64,000 bases of DNA from Pseudomonas viridiflava (GTDB lineage: Bacteria; Pseudomonadota; Gammaproteobacteria; Pseudomonadales; Pseudomonadaceae). A model generated the notes under the pieces. That model saw nothing but the letters and a program-made list of their open reading frames with translations. It was not told the DNA's origin and did not search any database. Shown here piece after piece: positions 46,783-55,968 of the stretch (positions within the stretch are counted from its first letter, which is position 1; the number at the start of each line of letters is the position of its first letter). The position numbers were made by a program, and so were the translations under genes. The stretch is from positions 124,001 through 188,000 of the forward strand of contig NZ_UUOC01000001.1 of NCBI RefSeq assembly GCF_900590755.1, in the 5' to 3' direction.

Positions 46783-48414
46783 ATGTCGATTTTCCTTGAG
46801 GGCCTGGACAAAGGCCCCGCCAACCATATCGCCCTGACGCCCCTGAGCTTCATCGAACGCACGGCAAGCACCTACCCGGATTACCCTGCGGTGATTCATG
46901 GGGGGATTCGGCGCAACTGGGGCCAGACCTACGAGCGCTGCCGTCGATTGGCCTCGGCCTTGAGCCAGTTGGGCGTAGCGCGCGGCGATACCGTTGCGGT
47001 CATGCTGCCCAATATCCCGGCGATGCTGGAAGTGCATTTTGCAGTGCCGATGCTCGGTGCGGTGCTCAATACCCTCAACGTGCGACTCGATGCGCACGCC
47101 ATTGCCTACATGCTCAAGCATGGTCAGGCCAAAGTGCTGATTGCCGACCGTGAGTTTCATGGGGTGATCCGCGAGACGCTGGCGTTGCTGGAGCACCCGC
47201 CGCTGGTGATTGATGTCGATGATCCTGAATATGCCGCAGTGGCAAAGCTCTCGGATCTGGCTTATGAGCGCTTGCTGCTGAGCGGCGACCCCGGTTTCGA
47301 CTGGCAATGGCCCATTGATGAGTGGGAAGCGATTTCCCTTAACTACACCTCGGGCACTACCGGTGATCCCAAGGGCGTGGTGTACCACCATCGCGGTGCT
47401 TTTCTGAATGCGATCGGTAACCAGATGGCCTGGGGCATGGGCTTGCATCCGGTCTATCTGTGGACATTGCCGATGTTCCACTGCAATGGCTGGTGCTACC
47501 CGTGGACCATCACCGCGCAAGCCGGCACCCATGTTTTTCTGCGCCGGTTTGACCCTCAGAAAATCATCAGCCTGATCCACGAGCATAAAGTCAGCCATTT
47601 CTGCGGTGCGCCGATCGTGCTTAACGGCCTGGCGAATGCGCCCGACCTCAAGCCCGACATTGTGCCGTTCCAGCATCCGGTGCGAGCCATGACGGCTGGT
47701 GCGGCGCCACCGGCCCAGGTCATCGCATCGGTACAGGCCATGGGCATTGAGGTCACGCACGCCTATGGGCTGACGGAAACCTACGGCCCGGTCACCGTTT
47801 GTGCATGGAAGAACGAGTGGGATGAGTTGCCCGCCGAAGACCGCGCCAACTTGAAAGCCCGACAAGGTGTGCGTTATCCAACCCTGGAAGGGGTGATGGT
47901 TGCTGACCAGCTAACCGGCCTTGCCGTACCCAGAGACGGCCAGACCATTGGCGAAATCTGCCTGCGCGGTAATACGGTAATGAAGGGCTATCTGGGCAAC
48001 AGTGCTGCTACGCAAGAAGCCTTCGTCGGTGGCTGGTTTCACACCGGGGACCTCGCTGTGTGGCATGCCGACGGCTATCTGGAAATACGCGACCGCCTCA
48101 AAGACATCATCATCTCCGGGGGTGAAAACATTTCCACCATCGAAGTCGAAGGCGTTCTGTATCGTCATCCAGCCGTTCTTGAAGCGGCCGTGGTTGCCAA
48201 GCCCGATGAGAAGTGGGGGGAGACTCCGTGCGCATTCATCACCCTGAAGCCCGGCCATGAGGACGTTTCCCAGGCACAGATTCAGGCGTTCTGTCGCGAG
48301 CGTCTGGCTGGCTTCAAGGTACCCAAAACAGTGATATTCGGGCCTCTGCCCAAGACCTCTACCGGTAAGGTGCAAAAATATTTATTGAGGGTAAGGGCCC
48401 GGGATGAAGGCTAG
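46783..48414 (+). CDS. Acyl-CoA ligase (AMP-binding, medium-chain/DmdB-like)
   Basis: ANL-superfamily ligase of 543 residues that activates a carboxylic acid through an acyl-AMP intermediate. The P-loop is YTSGTTGDPKGV near 190, followed by an acyl pocket with PMFHCNGWCYPW, an AYGLTETYGP motif, the hinge RDRLKD and the C-terminal Lys in KTSTGKVQK. This arrangement matches bacterial medium-chain and 3-methylmercaptopropionyl-CoA ligases. No fatty-acid genes adjoin it. It is divergent from the PQQ dehydrogenase. Confidence 0.9.
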   Translation: MSIFLEGLDKGPANHIALTPLSFIERTASTYPDYPAVIHGGIRRNWGQTYERCRRLASALSQLGVARGDTVAVMLPNIPAMLEVHFAVPMLGAVLNTLNVRLDAHAIAYMLKHGQAKVLIADREFHGVIRETLALLEHPPLVIDVDDPEYAAVAKLSDLAYERLLLSGDPGFDWQWPIDEWEAISLNYTSGTTGDPKGVVYHHRGAFLNAIGNQMAWGMGLHPVYLWTLPMFHCNGWCYPWTITAQAGTHVFLRRFDPQKIISLIHEHKVSHFCGAPIVLNGLANAPDLKPDIVPFQHPVRAMTAGAAPPAQVIASVQAMGIEVTHAYGLTETYGPVTVCAWKNEWDELPAEDRANLKARQGVRYPTLEGVMVADQLTGLAVPRDGQTIGEICLRGNTVMKGYLGNSAATQEAFVGGWFHTGDLAVWHADGYLEIRDRLKDIIISGGENISTIEVEGVLYRHPAVLEAAVVAKPDEKWGETPCAFITLKPGHEDVSQAQIQAFCRERLAGFKVPKTVIFGPLPKTSTGKVQKYLLRVRARDEG

Positions 48415-48438
48415 TATTAGGCTGTTTTCAGCGCAGTA

Positions 48439-48464
48439 TGACGAGAGTATCCCTTTGGTATACC
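48439..48464. promoter_or_regulatory. GntR-type operator candidate (copy a)
   Basis: The palindrome TGGTATACCA (48456-48465), preceded by AGTATCCCTT, lies about 30 bases upstream of the aminotransferase start. Its core GGTATACC is shared with sites at 53620, 54793 and 63557. Confidence 0.6.
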
Positions 48465-48496
48465 ATTCGGATATTTCCGAATGAGAGATAGCACCC

Positions 48497-49717
48497 ATGT
48501 CTGAAGTAGCCCTCGAATCCCGGCTGTCCACCGTTGTGTCACGCGTTCGTCCTTCTGCAACCGCCGCGATAGCCGAGGCCGCCCGGCGTATGGCCGAAGC
48601 AGGCCGCAGCGTGATCAGCCTGAGCACCGGAGAGCTGGACTTCGACACCCCGGAGCACATTCAACAGGCGGCTATCGACGCCATGCGCCAGGGGCACACC
48701 CGCTATACCAGCGTTGCCGGCACTCTGGCCCTCAAGCAGGCGATCATCGGCAAGTTTCACCGGGACAATCAACTGACCTACGCGCCGGATCAGGTGATTG
48801 CCTCCACGGGTGCCAAACAGATCATCTTCAACGCCTTGCTGGCCACCCTGGAAGCCAGTGATGAAGTTGTCTTCGTTGCCCCGTATTGGGTGTCATACCC
48901 GGAAATGGTCCGTTTGACCGGGGCTGAGCCGGTGGCGGTAACGCCCGGTGCCAACGATGACTTCAAGCTTACTCCGCAGACACTGGCGGCGGCCTTGACC
49001 CCCAACACCCGCTGGCTGTTGCTCAACTCGCCGGGCAACCCGTCAGGCGCGCTGTACAGCGCAGCCGAGTTGCAGGCGCTGGGCGAGGTATTGCGCGGCT
49101 ATCCGCGGGTGCTGGTGATGTCCGATGACATCTATGAGCCGATTGTGTTCGAGGGGCGTTTTGCCTCTTTCGCCCAGGCCGTTCCTGAACTGTATGAGCG
49201 CACGCTGACCATTAATGGCGTATCGAAAAGTCACGCCATGACCGGCTGGCGACTGGGCTATGCGGGCGGGCCAGCCTGGCTGATCAAGGGCATCGAACTG
49301 CTGCAGTCGCAAAGCACCACCAACCCGTCGTCAATCAGCCAGGCTGGCGCTGTTGCCGCATTGAATGGCCCACAGGATTTCATCGGCCAGTGGTGCGAGC
49401 GACTGCGCGCCCGTCGCGATCACGCACTGGCGGTATTTGCCGAGGCTCGGCCGCTGCTCAACGTCGAATGTCCGCCAGCGGCTTTTTATCTGTATGTGGA
49501 ATGTGGAGCGCTGATCGGCAAGCGTACACCTGACGGCGCTGTCATCGAATCAGACGTTGACCTGTGCCGTTATCTGCTGGAAGAGGGCGGCGTGGCCGTT
49601 GTACCGGGCACGGCTTTTGGCCTGGCGCCGTACTTCCGGGTGTCCTACAGCGTCAGTGATGAGCAACTGGCAGCCGCATGTAAGCAGATTGTCGAAGCGT
49701 GCAGGGCTCTGGTGTAA
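48497..49717 (+). CDS. Class I/II pyridoxal-phosphate aminotransferase
   Basis: Fold-type I aminotransferase of 406 residues. Schiff-base Lys244 sits in NGVSKSHAMTGWR; the upstream NSPGNPSGA and SDDIYE carry cofactor-binding residues, and the C-terminal FRVSYS holds the substrate-carboxylate Arg. It resembles the aspartate/prephenate aminotransferase subgroup (Iγ). An operator-like palindrome directly upstream links it to the ABC importer, hydroxyacid dehydrogenase, TRAP and oxoprolinase genes. It could deaminate the amino acid imported by the neighbouring systems to a 2-oxoacid, which the dehydrogenase at 53.7 kb could reduce. Confidence 0.92.
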   Translation: MSEVALESRLSTVVSRVRPSATAAIAEAARRMAEAGRSVISLSTGELDFDTPEHIQQAAIDAMRQGHTRYTSVAGTLALKQAIIGKFHRDNQLTYAPDQVIASTGAKQIIFNALLATLEASDEVVFVAPYWVSYPEMVRLTGAEPVAVTPGANDDFKLTPQTLAAALTPNTRWLLLNSPGNPSGALYSAAELQALGEVLRGYPRVLVMSDDIYEPIVFEGRFASFAQAVPELYERTLTINGVSKSHAMTGWRLGYAGGPAWLIKGIELLQSQSTTNPSSISQAGAVAALNGPQDFIGQWCERLRARRDHALAVFAEARPLLNVECPPAAFYLYVECGALIGKRTPDGAVIESDVDLCRYLLEEGGVAVVPGTAFGLAPYFRVSYSVSDEQLAAACKQIVEACRALV

Positions 49718-49746
49718 GTGCAGCCGCGAACGGCGGACTAGCTGGA

Positions 49747-49768
49747 TCAGCACCTGAATCGGTGCTGA
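49747..49768. terminator. Hairpin between convergent genes
   Basis: An 8-bp perfect stem (TCAGCACC / GGTGCTGA) with loop TGAATC lies between the aminotransferase and the convergent GntR gene. No U-tract follows, so termination is inferred from position. Confidence 0.45.
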
Positions 49769-49780
49769 CGCTCGCCGGCT

Positions 49781-50494
49781 TCAGATTGCGCTGAAGCGGT
49801 TGATGATGCCCTGACGGACGCTATCGATATGCGCCGCCGCAGCTTTCTGTGCGGCGTCGGCATCTCCGGAGCGCAACGCCTCGATGATCGCCAGATGTTC
49901 GTGATAACCAACCTTCAAGGCCTGGACGATGTTCAGGTGGTCCTGATGCGCGCTTTCAAACCGCTCCGGCGCGACACTCAAGTTGAACATGCGGGTTTTC
50001 AGGCGCAGGGTTTCGATGTACTGCGTCAGTAACTGGTTGCCGCTGTAGTGGGACAGCATCTTGTGCAGCTTGCTGTCGACAATCCAGTCCTCTTCAGCGT
50101 TGGGGACTTCCGCTTCGAGCAGGCGACGCACACTGGCCTCCAGCTCATCCAGCTCCGCCACCGGGACGCGACCTGTTGCCAGGCGTGCGGCTTCGGCTTC
50201 CAGCGTGCGACGAACGTGCAGGGTTTCGATGAGTTCGCGAAGGGAAAACTGCCGAACCACCAGGGTGCGCCCGGCCGTGCGACTGATCAGACCTTCGTTT
50301 TCCAGGCGGGTGAGGGCATCACGCACCGGGGTGCGGGAAATGTTCAGCAATTCGGCGAGTCTGCGTTCCTGCAGCACGGTATTGGCCGGCAATTCGCGAC
50401 TGATGAGCATCTGCAGCATGGCGTCGTAGGCTTTGGCGCTGAGGTTCTGTTCCCGTTCACCGAGGAAATCGGCCGTGGATTTGATCGGTTCCAT
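49781..50494 (-). CDS. GntR-family regulator with FCD domain
   Basis: FadR-subfamily regulator of 237 residues. The winged helix-turn-helix spans about 20-82 (RRLAELLNISRTPVRDALTR). The all-helical FCD effector domain follows, with candidate metal ligands Asp140, His144, His200 and His222. Such proteins sense carboxylic or amino acids and bind palindromes with a GT...AC core. It is the last gene of the ABC-DUF1989 run and convergent with the aminotransferase. It is the best candidate to bind the GGTATnCC elements in this region. Confidence 0.92.
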   Translation of the reverse strand: MEPIKSTADFLGEREQNLSAKAYDAMLQMLISRELPANTVLQERRLAELLNISRTPVRDALTRLENEGLISRTAGRTLVVRQFSLRELIETLHVRRTLEAEAARLATGRVPVAELDELEASVRRLLEAEVPNAEEDWIVDSKLHKMLSHYSGNQLLTQYIETLRLKTRMFNLSVAPERFESAHQDHLNIVQALKVGYHEHLAIIEALRSGDADAAQKAAAAHIDSVRQGIINRFSAI

Positions 50495-50628
50495 AAGTCA
50501 CTTCACACAAGGGGCTATCAGACAAAAAGGGTTGGCAGCCGGTAAACGGGCTCGGCTGCCATTGAATGCCCGGATTTTACGCTGTGTCGCTCCGTGGGCG
50601 ATAGCACACGGGGCAACTTGCCCGCCAA

Positions 50629-51420
50629 TTACTGTGGTATCGAACGTACCGGCTCCTTGGGCGAAGGGTCATAGCCGATCAGGTCGGTGGTGAGTCTGGC
50701 GTAGGTGCCGTCGGCTTTCATATCGGCCAGCGCCTTGTTCACCGCAGCAACCAGAGCAGGTTTGCCTTTCTTGAACGCGAAACCCTTCTGGATGTGGCTG
50801 AGGTAGTCGTCGGTCATGGTGACAGGCAGCCCTACGTGCTTGATCAGGTAGGCGCCGGTGATCGAGTCGGTGATGACCGCATCGACATTATGGTTGGCCA
50901 GGTCCTGAATGGTGTCGGACTCGGACTTGTAGCTTTTGACGACCGCGCCATGCTCTTCAGCCAGCACTGCGTAGGTGGACGACACCTGTGTGCCAACGCG
51001 CTTGCCTTTAAGATCTGCGGCCGATTTTATTGGCGAATCAGGGGCGGTCAGGATGCGCGCACCGGACTCGATCCAGCCATCGGAGAAGATGATCTGCTTC
51101 TGCCGGGCTGGTGTGATGTCCATAGCCGCGGTGCTGACATCGAACTGGTTGGCTTCAAGGGCGACCAGCAAGGAGTCCCACTGCACCAGCACCGGGGTGT
51201 ATTCCAGGTTCATGCGTTTGGCGATTTCTTTCATCACGCGAATTTCCAGGCCATCGAGTTGGCCACTCGGGCTGCGCATGGTGAAAGGTGGAAAAGTGCC
51301 CAGGGTCGCGACCTTCAATTGGCCTGGCTTCAACAGTTCCAGATCATCGGCGAACGCATGGCTGCCCAGGGTCAATACGGACAGGACAGTGAACAGCTTG
51401 AGAAAACGTTTGATATTCAT
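50629..51420 (-). CDS. Polar amino-acid ABC transporter periplasmic binding protein
   Basis: Class F solute-binding protein of 263 residues. A signal peptide (about 1-24, ending SHAFA) precedes LKVATLGTFPPFTM, the usual opening of amino-acid receptors. GLEIRVMKEIAKRM and the KGKRVGTQVSSTY hinge follow. It belongs to the adjacent permease and ATPase genes. Ligand unknown; the regulon context suggests an amino acid or a cyclic/N-acylated derivative. Confidence 0.92.
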   Translation of the reverse strand: MNIKRFLKLFTVLSVLTLGSHAFADDLELLKPGQLKVATLGTFPPFTMRSPSGQLDGLEIRVMKEIAKRMNLEYTPVLVQWDSLLVALEANQFDVSTAAMDITPARQKQIIFSDGWIESGARILTAPDSPIKSAADLKGKRVGTQVSSTYAVLAEEHGAVVKSYKSESDTIQDLANHNVDAVITDSITGAYLIKHVGLPVTMTDDYLSHIQKGFAFKKGKPALVAAVNKALADMKADGTYARLTTDLIGYDPSPKEPVRSIPQ

Positions 51421-51464
51421 AGATCACTACTCGTTGGCAAATTCAGGGGAGGTCAGCAGGGCCA

Positions 51465-52121
51465 TCAGCTCTGGCGGATCTGGCGGCGTTCCATCCACGA
51501 CGACAGCTGGGTCAGCAGCGTTGTCATGACCAGGTAAATCACCGCCGTGGCAATGAAGAACTGGAATGGCCGGAAGGTGGTGGAAATGATGGTCTGTGCG
51601 TAAAGCGTCAGGTCCACCACGGTGATCGTCGACAGCAGCGAAGTGTTTTTCAGCGCGGCGATGGCTTCGTTGGTCAATGGCGGCAGGATGATCCGGAACA
51701 CTTGAGGCAGAACGATCCGCCCCATGGTTTCCGGATGGCTCATGCCCAGCGCTTGGGAGGACTCGAATTGCCCTTTGGGAATCGCCAGCAAGCCCGAACG
51801 AATGATCTCCGCGACATAAGCCCCGCTGTTCAGCCCGAGTGCAATGACCCCGGCCAGGAATGGCGAAGGGTTCAGGCCTATTTGTGGCAAACCGAAATAA
51901 ATGATGAACACCTGGATCAGCGCGGGAGTGCCGCGAATGAACCACACGTAGAAGCTGGCAATGGCGCGCAGGAGCATGAAGTCGGAACGCTTGCCCAGTA
52001 CCGCCAACAGGCCAAAGACCCAGCTCAGGGCGATAGTGGCAATGGTGATCAGCAGTACGACCCATGCCGCTTCCATGAAACCGGCGCCGTAGAGAGCGAT
52101 GTCGCTGTACAACTGACTCAT
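51465..52121 (-). CDS. Polar amino-acid ABC transporter permease
   Basis: Inner-membrane permease of 218 residues and about five helices, HisMQ/GlnP type. The cytoplasmic EAA loop is recognisable as ESSQALGMSHPETMGRIVLP. Only one permease gene is present, so the channel should be a homodimer. Its start overlaps the end of the ATPase gene by four bases. Confidence 0.92.
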   Translation of the reverse strand: MSQLYSDIALYGAGFMEAAWVVLLITIATIALSWVFGLLAVLGKRSDFMLLRAIASFYVWFIRGTPALIQVFIIYFGLPQIGLNPSPFLAGVIALGLNSGAYVAEIIRSGLLAIPKGQFESSQALGMSHPETMGRIVLPQVFRIILPPLTNEAIAALKNTSLLSTITVVDLTLYAQTIISTTFRPFQFFIATAVIYLVMTTLLTQLSSWMERRQIRQS

Positions 52122-52924
52122 TGCAGCGTCTCCACGACTGAGGCGGTGATGTCTTCATGCAGGATGCGCTTGAGGAACTGACGCAAGCGTTCGTTTTTCG
52201 GGTTGCGCAGCACTTCTTCCGGCGGACCGTCTTCGGCAATGCTGCCTTGATCGAAATACAGCACGCGAGTCGCAACGGCCCGGGCGAAGGCGATTTCATG
52301 GGTGACCAGCAGCATGGTCATGCCTTCGGCCGCCAGCGATGCGATCAATGCCAGGACTTCGCCCACCAGTTCCGGGTCCAGCGCGGAGGTGGCTTCGTCG
52401 AACAACATGACCTTGGGCTTCATGGCCAGCGCGCGGGCGATCGCCACGCGCTGTTGCTGGCCGCCGGACAATTTGCCGGGATATTGATGGCACTTGTCGA
52501 ACAGGCCGACTTTGGTCAACAGCGCCTCAGCTTCTTTTATCGCCTGGGCTTTGGGCATTTTCAGCACCCGCATCGGTGCTTCGATAACGTTCTGCAGCAC
52601 GGTCTTGTGTGGCCACAGGTTGTAGCTCTGGAACACCATGCCGATCTGCGCGCGGAGCGAGCGCAGTTGCTCAGTGGTCGGTTGTGCCCGGGCGCCTTCG
52701 CGGAAGTCGAACGAGAACTCGTTGAACTCCATGAAACCGTGCTGGGGCATTTCCATCACGTTCAGGCAGCGCAGGAAGGTACTTTTGCCTGAGCCACTGG
52801 CGCCAATGATCGACACCACCTCGCCGGGGTACACATCCAGGGCGACGTCTTTGAGTACATGCAGATCGCCGTAGCTCTTGTTCAGTTCTTTGATGCGCAG
52901 CATCGGTTTGACTGATTCGGTCAT
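52118..52924 (-). CDS. Polar amino-acid ABC transporter ATPase
   Basis: ATP-binding subunit of 268 residues. Walker A is GASGSGKST (41-49), the Q-loop lies in MVFQSYNLWPH, the signature is LSGGQQQR, Walker B is VMLFDEATSALD and the switch His is in LLVTHE. The ATG at 52922-52924 follows the DUF1989 stop by four bases, with GGGA upstream. The longer frame would run back into the DUF1989 gene. Confidence 0.94.
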   Translation of the reverse strand: MTESVKPMLRIKELNKSYGDLHVLKDVALDVYPGEVVSIIGASGSGKSTFLRCLNVMEMPQHGFMEFNEFSFDFREGARAQPTTEQLRSLRAQIGMVFQSYNLWPHKTVLQNVIEAPMRVLKMPKAQAIKEAEALLTKVGLFDKCHQYPGKLSGGQQQRVAIARALAMKPKVMLFDEATSALDPELVGEVLALIASLAAEGMTMLLVTHEIAFARAVATRVLYFDQGSIAEDGPPEEVLRNPKNERLRQFLKRILHEDITASVVETLQ

Positions 52925-52928
52925 GAGG

Positions 52929-53564
52929 TCATTCCCGGGAGGCGAGGGGGTGTATGCACCAGGCGATATCGCTGGGCTGGCGCCCGGTGCCATTGATCGG
53001 CGTGATGTCCTGAGGGCACGCCGACAACACCACCATCAGGTCCATTTCTGCCAGCAGGGTCACGCGGTCTCCAGCGTTCGAGCGCGGAGGTACACGCTGC
53101 ACGCTACCGTCTTCGGCCACGGGCACGTTCATGAACAGGTTCAGCGATGCAGGGGTGTAAGTGCAGTGGATACCCTGTTCAGCCAGCGCTTCATGGAAGT
53201 TATCGGTGCAACTGCGGTGGTAGTCGGTGCAGCCCAACTCTTGATAGATGGCGGCATTGCACGGGCACAGCAAAGTGTCGTGGCGGCCGGGCGAACTGTC
53301 CTCGATCAACCGAAGCATTGGCCGACGCAGATTGCTGACCAGGGTCATGCCTTGCTCGAAGAACATGTTGCTGTTGATCGAGCGGGTATGTTCCAGCGCG
53401 CTGCACTCGCTGGCGTCAGTAAGGTTGACCGCCCAGGCATCGACCACCTGATTGCCATGCAGGTTGATGACGCTGATGGCCTCACCCTTGCACAGCTTGA
53501 TGGCGGTTCCTTTCGTGGCTTTCAGTATCTGGTTTGGCTCAGCGCCGGACGATGAAGGGAGCAT
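52929..53564 (-). CDS. DUF1989 family protein (urea-carboxylase-associated type)
   Basis: Protein of 211 residues of the DUF1989 family. Family features are GTAIKLCKGEAISVINLHGNQ near the N-terminus, LLCPCNAAIYQELG and a conserved SLNLFMNVPVAEDG. Members often sit beside urea carboxylase or amino-acid importers and have no firmly established reaction. Here it is the first gene of an apparent operon with an amino-acid ABC importer, so it may process or sense the imported compound. A GGTATACC element lies 56 bases upstream. Confidence 0.83.
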   Translation of the reverse strand: MLPSSSGAEPNQILKATKGTAIKLCKGEAISVINLHGNQVVDAWAVNLTDASECSALEHTRSINSNMFFEQGMTLVSNLRRPMLRLIEDSSPGRHDTLLCPCNAAIYQELGCTDYHRSCTDNFHEALAEQGIHCTYTPASLNLFMNVPVAEDGSVQRVPPRSNAGDRVTLLAEMDLMVVLSACPQDITPINGTGRQPSDIAWCIHPLASRE

Positions 53565-53614
53565 GGCGTCTCTCCTGTTGGAACAGATCGCAGAAGGCGT
53601 TCAGTTCTGGTAGA

Positions 53615-53632
53615 TTTTGGGTATACCAACGG
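53615..53632. promoter_or_regulatory. GntR-type operator candidate (copy b), divergent
   Basis: TTTTGGGTATACCAACGG contains the palindromic core GGTATACC (53620-53627). It lies between the divergent DUF1989-ABC unit and the hydroxyacid dehydrogenase and could control both. Confidence 0.6.
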
Positions 53633-53685
53633 AATGCAATGCGAATGCCATTGTCGGAACCCAGCTGAAAACCGGTGAGAGAACC

Positions 53686-54621
53686 ATGAATCAATGCTTG
53701 ATGCCGCAACCTATCCACGCTTCTGGAATAGCCATTTTGCGCGCCGCCGGACTTGAGCCGGTGCTAGGAGAGGACGCTTACGACGCCGCTGATCCCGAGC
53801 GCGTTGTGGCCGGCATATTTCGCAGCACCCCATTCACCCGCACTGACATGGAGCGCTTCCGGCATTTGCGCGTCATCGGAGTGCACGGTGTCGGTTTCGA
53901 CAATATCGATCTGGTCGCTGCCCGGGAACGGGGGATCACGGTCTTCAATATTCCAGGGCGCAACGCGCGCTCAGTGGCTGAACATGTAGTCGGGCTTATG
54001 TTCGCCCTGAACAAGCAGTTGCTGGCGAGTGATCAGGCTGCCCGAGCCGGGAACATGGGGTTCCGTTTCCATGCCGACCTGCGCGAGCTGCACGGTCAGA
54101 CGCTGGGGTTGATCGGTTTCGGTGCAATCGGCCGCGCGACCGGCATGTTGGCAGTAGCGCTGGGGATGCAGGTAAAGGTCTTCGCGCGCAGCGCCACCGA
54201 GCAACAACTCAAAGCATTGGGCATGCTGCGCGCCGAGAGCCTGCAAGCGTTGCTGGGCGGGAGCGACATTGTTTCCTTGCATCTGCCCGCATTGCCCGAG
54301 ACCTATCACCTCGTCGGCCGAGAACAACTGGGCTGGATGAAGCCCAAGGCGTTTCTGATCAACACCGGTCGTGGGCCGTTGATCGACGAAGCGGCATTGA
54401 TCGAAGCGTTGCAGGCTGGGGTTATTGCGGGCGCCGGGCTGGATGTCTATGCCTACGATCAGATGCCCGCGGACTATCCACTCTTGCATTTGCCCAACGT
54501 CGTGCTCACGCCGCATACCGGTGGTTCCGCGCAGCAGTCACTGGTACGCATGGCCACCGACGTCACCCACGGTGTGCTCAACGCGCTGGCCGGTGGCGAG
54601 CCGGAAAACCGACTGGTGTAA
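53686..54621 (+). CDS. D-2-hydroxyacid dehydrogenase (phosphoglycerate-dehydrogenase-like)
   Basis: NAD-dependent dehydrogenase of 311 residues. Rossmann motif is GFGAIGRATG near 145, with catalytic Arg in NTGRGPLID, Glu in the AYDQMPAD region displaced from the usual position, and His in LTPHTGG. The ATG at 53686 is preceded by GTGAGAG and lies after the operator; the longer frame would extend across that operator. Substrate is unknown. The usual ExxP motif after the second strand reads DQMP here, so the acidic partner of the catalytic His is altered or supplied elsewhere. Confidence 0.87.
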   Translation: MNQCLMPQPIHASGIAILRAAGLEPVLGEDAYDAADPERVVAGIFRSTPFTRTDMERFRHLRVIGVHGVGFDNIDLVAARERGITVFNIPGRNARSVAEHVVGLMFALNKQLLASDQAARAGNMGFRFHADLRELHGQTLGLIGFGAIGRATGMLAVALGMQVKVFARSATEQQLKALGMLRAESLQALLGGSDIVSLHLPALPETYHLVGREQLGWMKPKAFLINTGRGPLIDEAALIEALQAGVIAGAGLDVYAYDQMPADYPLLHLPNVVLTPHTGGSAQQSLVRMATDVTHGVLNALAGGEPENRLV

Positions 54622-54935
54622 GCGTCCGGGAAAGATATTTCCGGAGGAGTGCGCTGTCGCGCAGTGAACTCAGGTCACGGTCACTCCTACAGGGGGCCGT
54701 GTCTGCTGCGCGACAGTACGGCGTCCAGGCGACGGGCACACTCCCACGGCAAAGCATTCCCTTTCAGCTAGGTGTGTTGACAATATACCCTTGGTATGCC
54801 GAGACTATACCGCCACTTAGAGACCGCCCGCAGAGGCGAAACTCAGCATCTGAGTCACCACTTTCAGCAAGACCTGCCCGCTTCAATCTGCCGTATTCAT
54901 TATGAATTCCTACGACCAGAGACAAGGAACAGGAC
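54622..54935. other. Intergenic region before the TRAP operon
   Basis: A 314-base gap. It holds an 11-base inverted repeat (CTGTCGCGCAG at 54654-54664 and CTGCGCGACAG at 54706-54716) and the operator-like element at 54777-54800. No gene is visible. Confidence 0.55.
54777..54800 (+). promoter_or_regulatory. Promoter/operator element upstream of TRAP genes (copy c)
   Basis: TTGACA is followed two bases later by ATACC-CTT-GGTAT-GCC. Nineteen of 24 positions match the element at 63541-63564. TTGACA may be the -35 hexamer, so a regulator bound to the dyad would block the promoter. Confidence 0.65.
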
Positions 54936-55961
54936 ATGCTGCAATCACGCCGTTTCACCCCTTCACTCAATTCCCTGGCGCTGGCCGTACTGGTCAGCGC
55001 TGGCTGCTCGCTACCCGCGTTTGCCGAGACCCGCCTGACCCTGGTGACCGTCTGGCCGGACGCCAACTTCCATGTCAAAAACCTGCGCACCTTTGCCGCA
55101 GAGGTGAAAAAAGTCACCCAGGGTGAAGTGGTCATTGATGTGCACAGCGGCGGCGACCTGGGCATGAAGGGGCCAGAACTACTGGCTTCAGTGCGTGACG
55201 GCATCGTCGACATCGCTGACCTGCTGATGAGTCAGCAGGTCGGCGAAGAGCCGTTGATGGGGCTGCAAGGCTTGCCTTATCTGGTGCGCAGCACCGACGA
55301 GCAAGTGCTGATGGGCAAGGTTGCCGCGCCGTACTACGCGAAGATTGCCGAGCGCAACAATCAGAAATTTCTCTATACCGTGCCTTGGCCGGGTCAGGGG
55401 TTGTACAGCAAGACGCCCGTGGTGACCCAGGCTGACCTCTCGGGCCTGAAAATCCGGACCGTGGAAAAGAACGGCACCGACTTCTTCGGTGCCCTGAAAG
55501 CCTCGCCGATCCAGATGCCCTGGGGCGAGGTCATTCCAGCCCTGGCCTCGGGTGCGCTGGACGGTGTCACCACTTCCAGCACCTCGGGTGTTGACGGCAA
55601 GTTCTGGGAGTTCACTGGTCATTTCAACCAGATGAACTGGCAGTCAGCGCCTGACGTGGTGTCGGTCAACCTTGATGTGTGGAACGACCTTTCACCAGCC
55701 AACCAGAAGGCGATCAGCGATGCGGCGAAACGTCTGGAGCCAGCCTTCCGCGCTGTCTCGCAACAGGAAGACGAGCAGGCCGAAGCGTTGCTCAAGGCCA
55801 AGGGCATCGTCATCACCCGCCCGACATCTGCCTTCAACGAAGAGTTGAGCAAGGCTGCTACCCCGATCTGGAAGTCCTTCATCAAGCAAGCTGGTCCTGA
55901 CGCGCAGGTGTTGATCAAGCAATACCTGACAGAAACCGGCCGCGCCGCGCTGATCGAGTGA
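54936..55961 (+). CDS. TRAP transporter periplasmic binding protein (DctP type)
   Basis: Secreted solute receptor of 341 residues. The signal peptide (about 1-30) ends LPAFAE; the mature protein contains GDLGMKGPELLASVRDGIVD and LSGLKIRT near the central Arg that binds the carboxylate of TRAP ligands. The family captures organic acids such as dicarboxylates, keto acids, sialate or ectoine. AAGGA lies 7 bases before the ATG. It leads a complete dctPQM operon. Confidence 0.93.
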   Translation: MLQSRRFTPSLNSLALAVLVSAGCSLPAFAETRLTLVTVWPDANFHVKNLRTFAAEVKKVTQGEVVIDVHSGGDLGMKGPELLASVRDGIVDIADLLMSQQVGEEPLMGLQGLPYLVRSTDEQVLMGKVAAPYYAKIAERNNQKFLYTVPWPGQGLYSKTPVVTQADLSGLKIRTVEKNGTDFFGALKASPIQMPWGEVIPALASGALDGVTTSSTSGVDGKFWEFTGHFNQMNWQSAPDVVSVNLDVWNDLSPANQKAISDAAKRLEPAFRAVSQQEDEQAEALLKAKGIVITRPTSAFNEELSKAATPIWKSFIKQAGPDAQVLIKQYLTETGRAALIE

Positions 55962-55968
55962 GGTGCCC

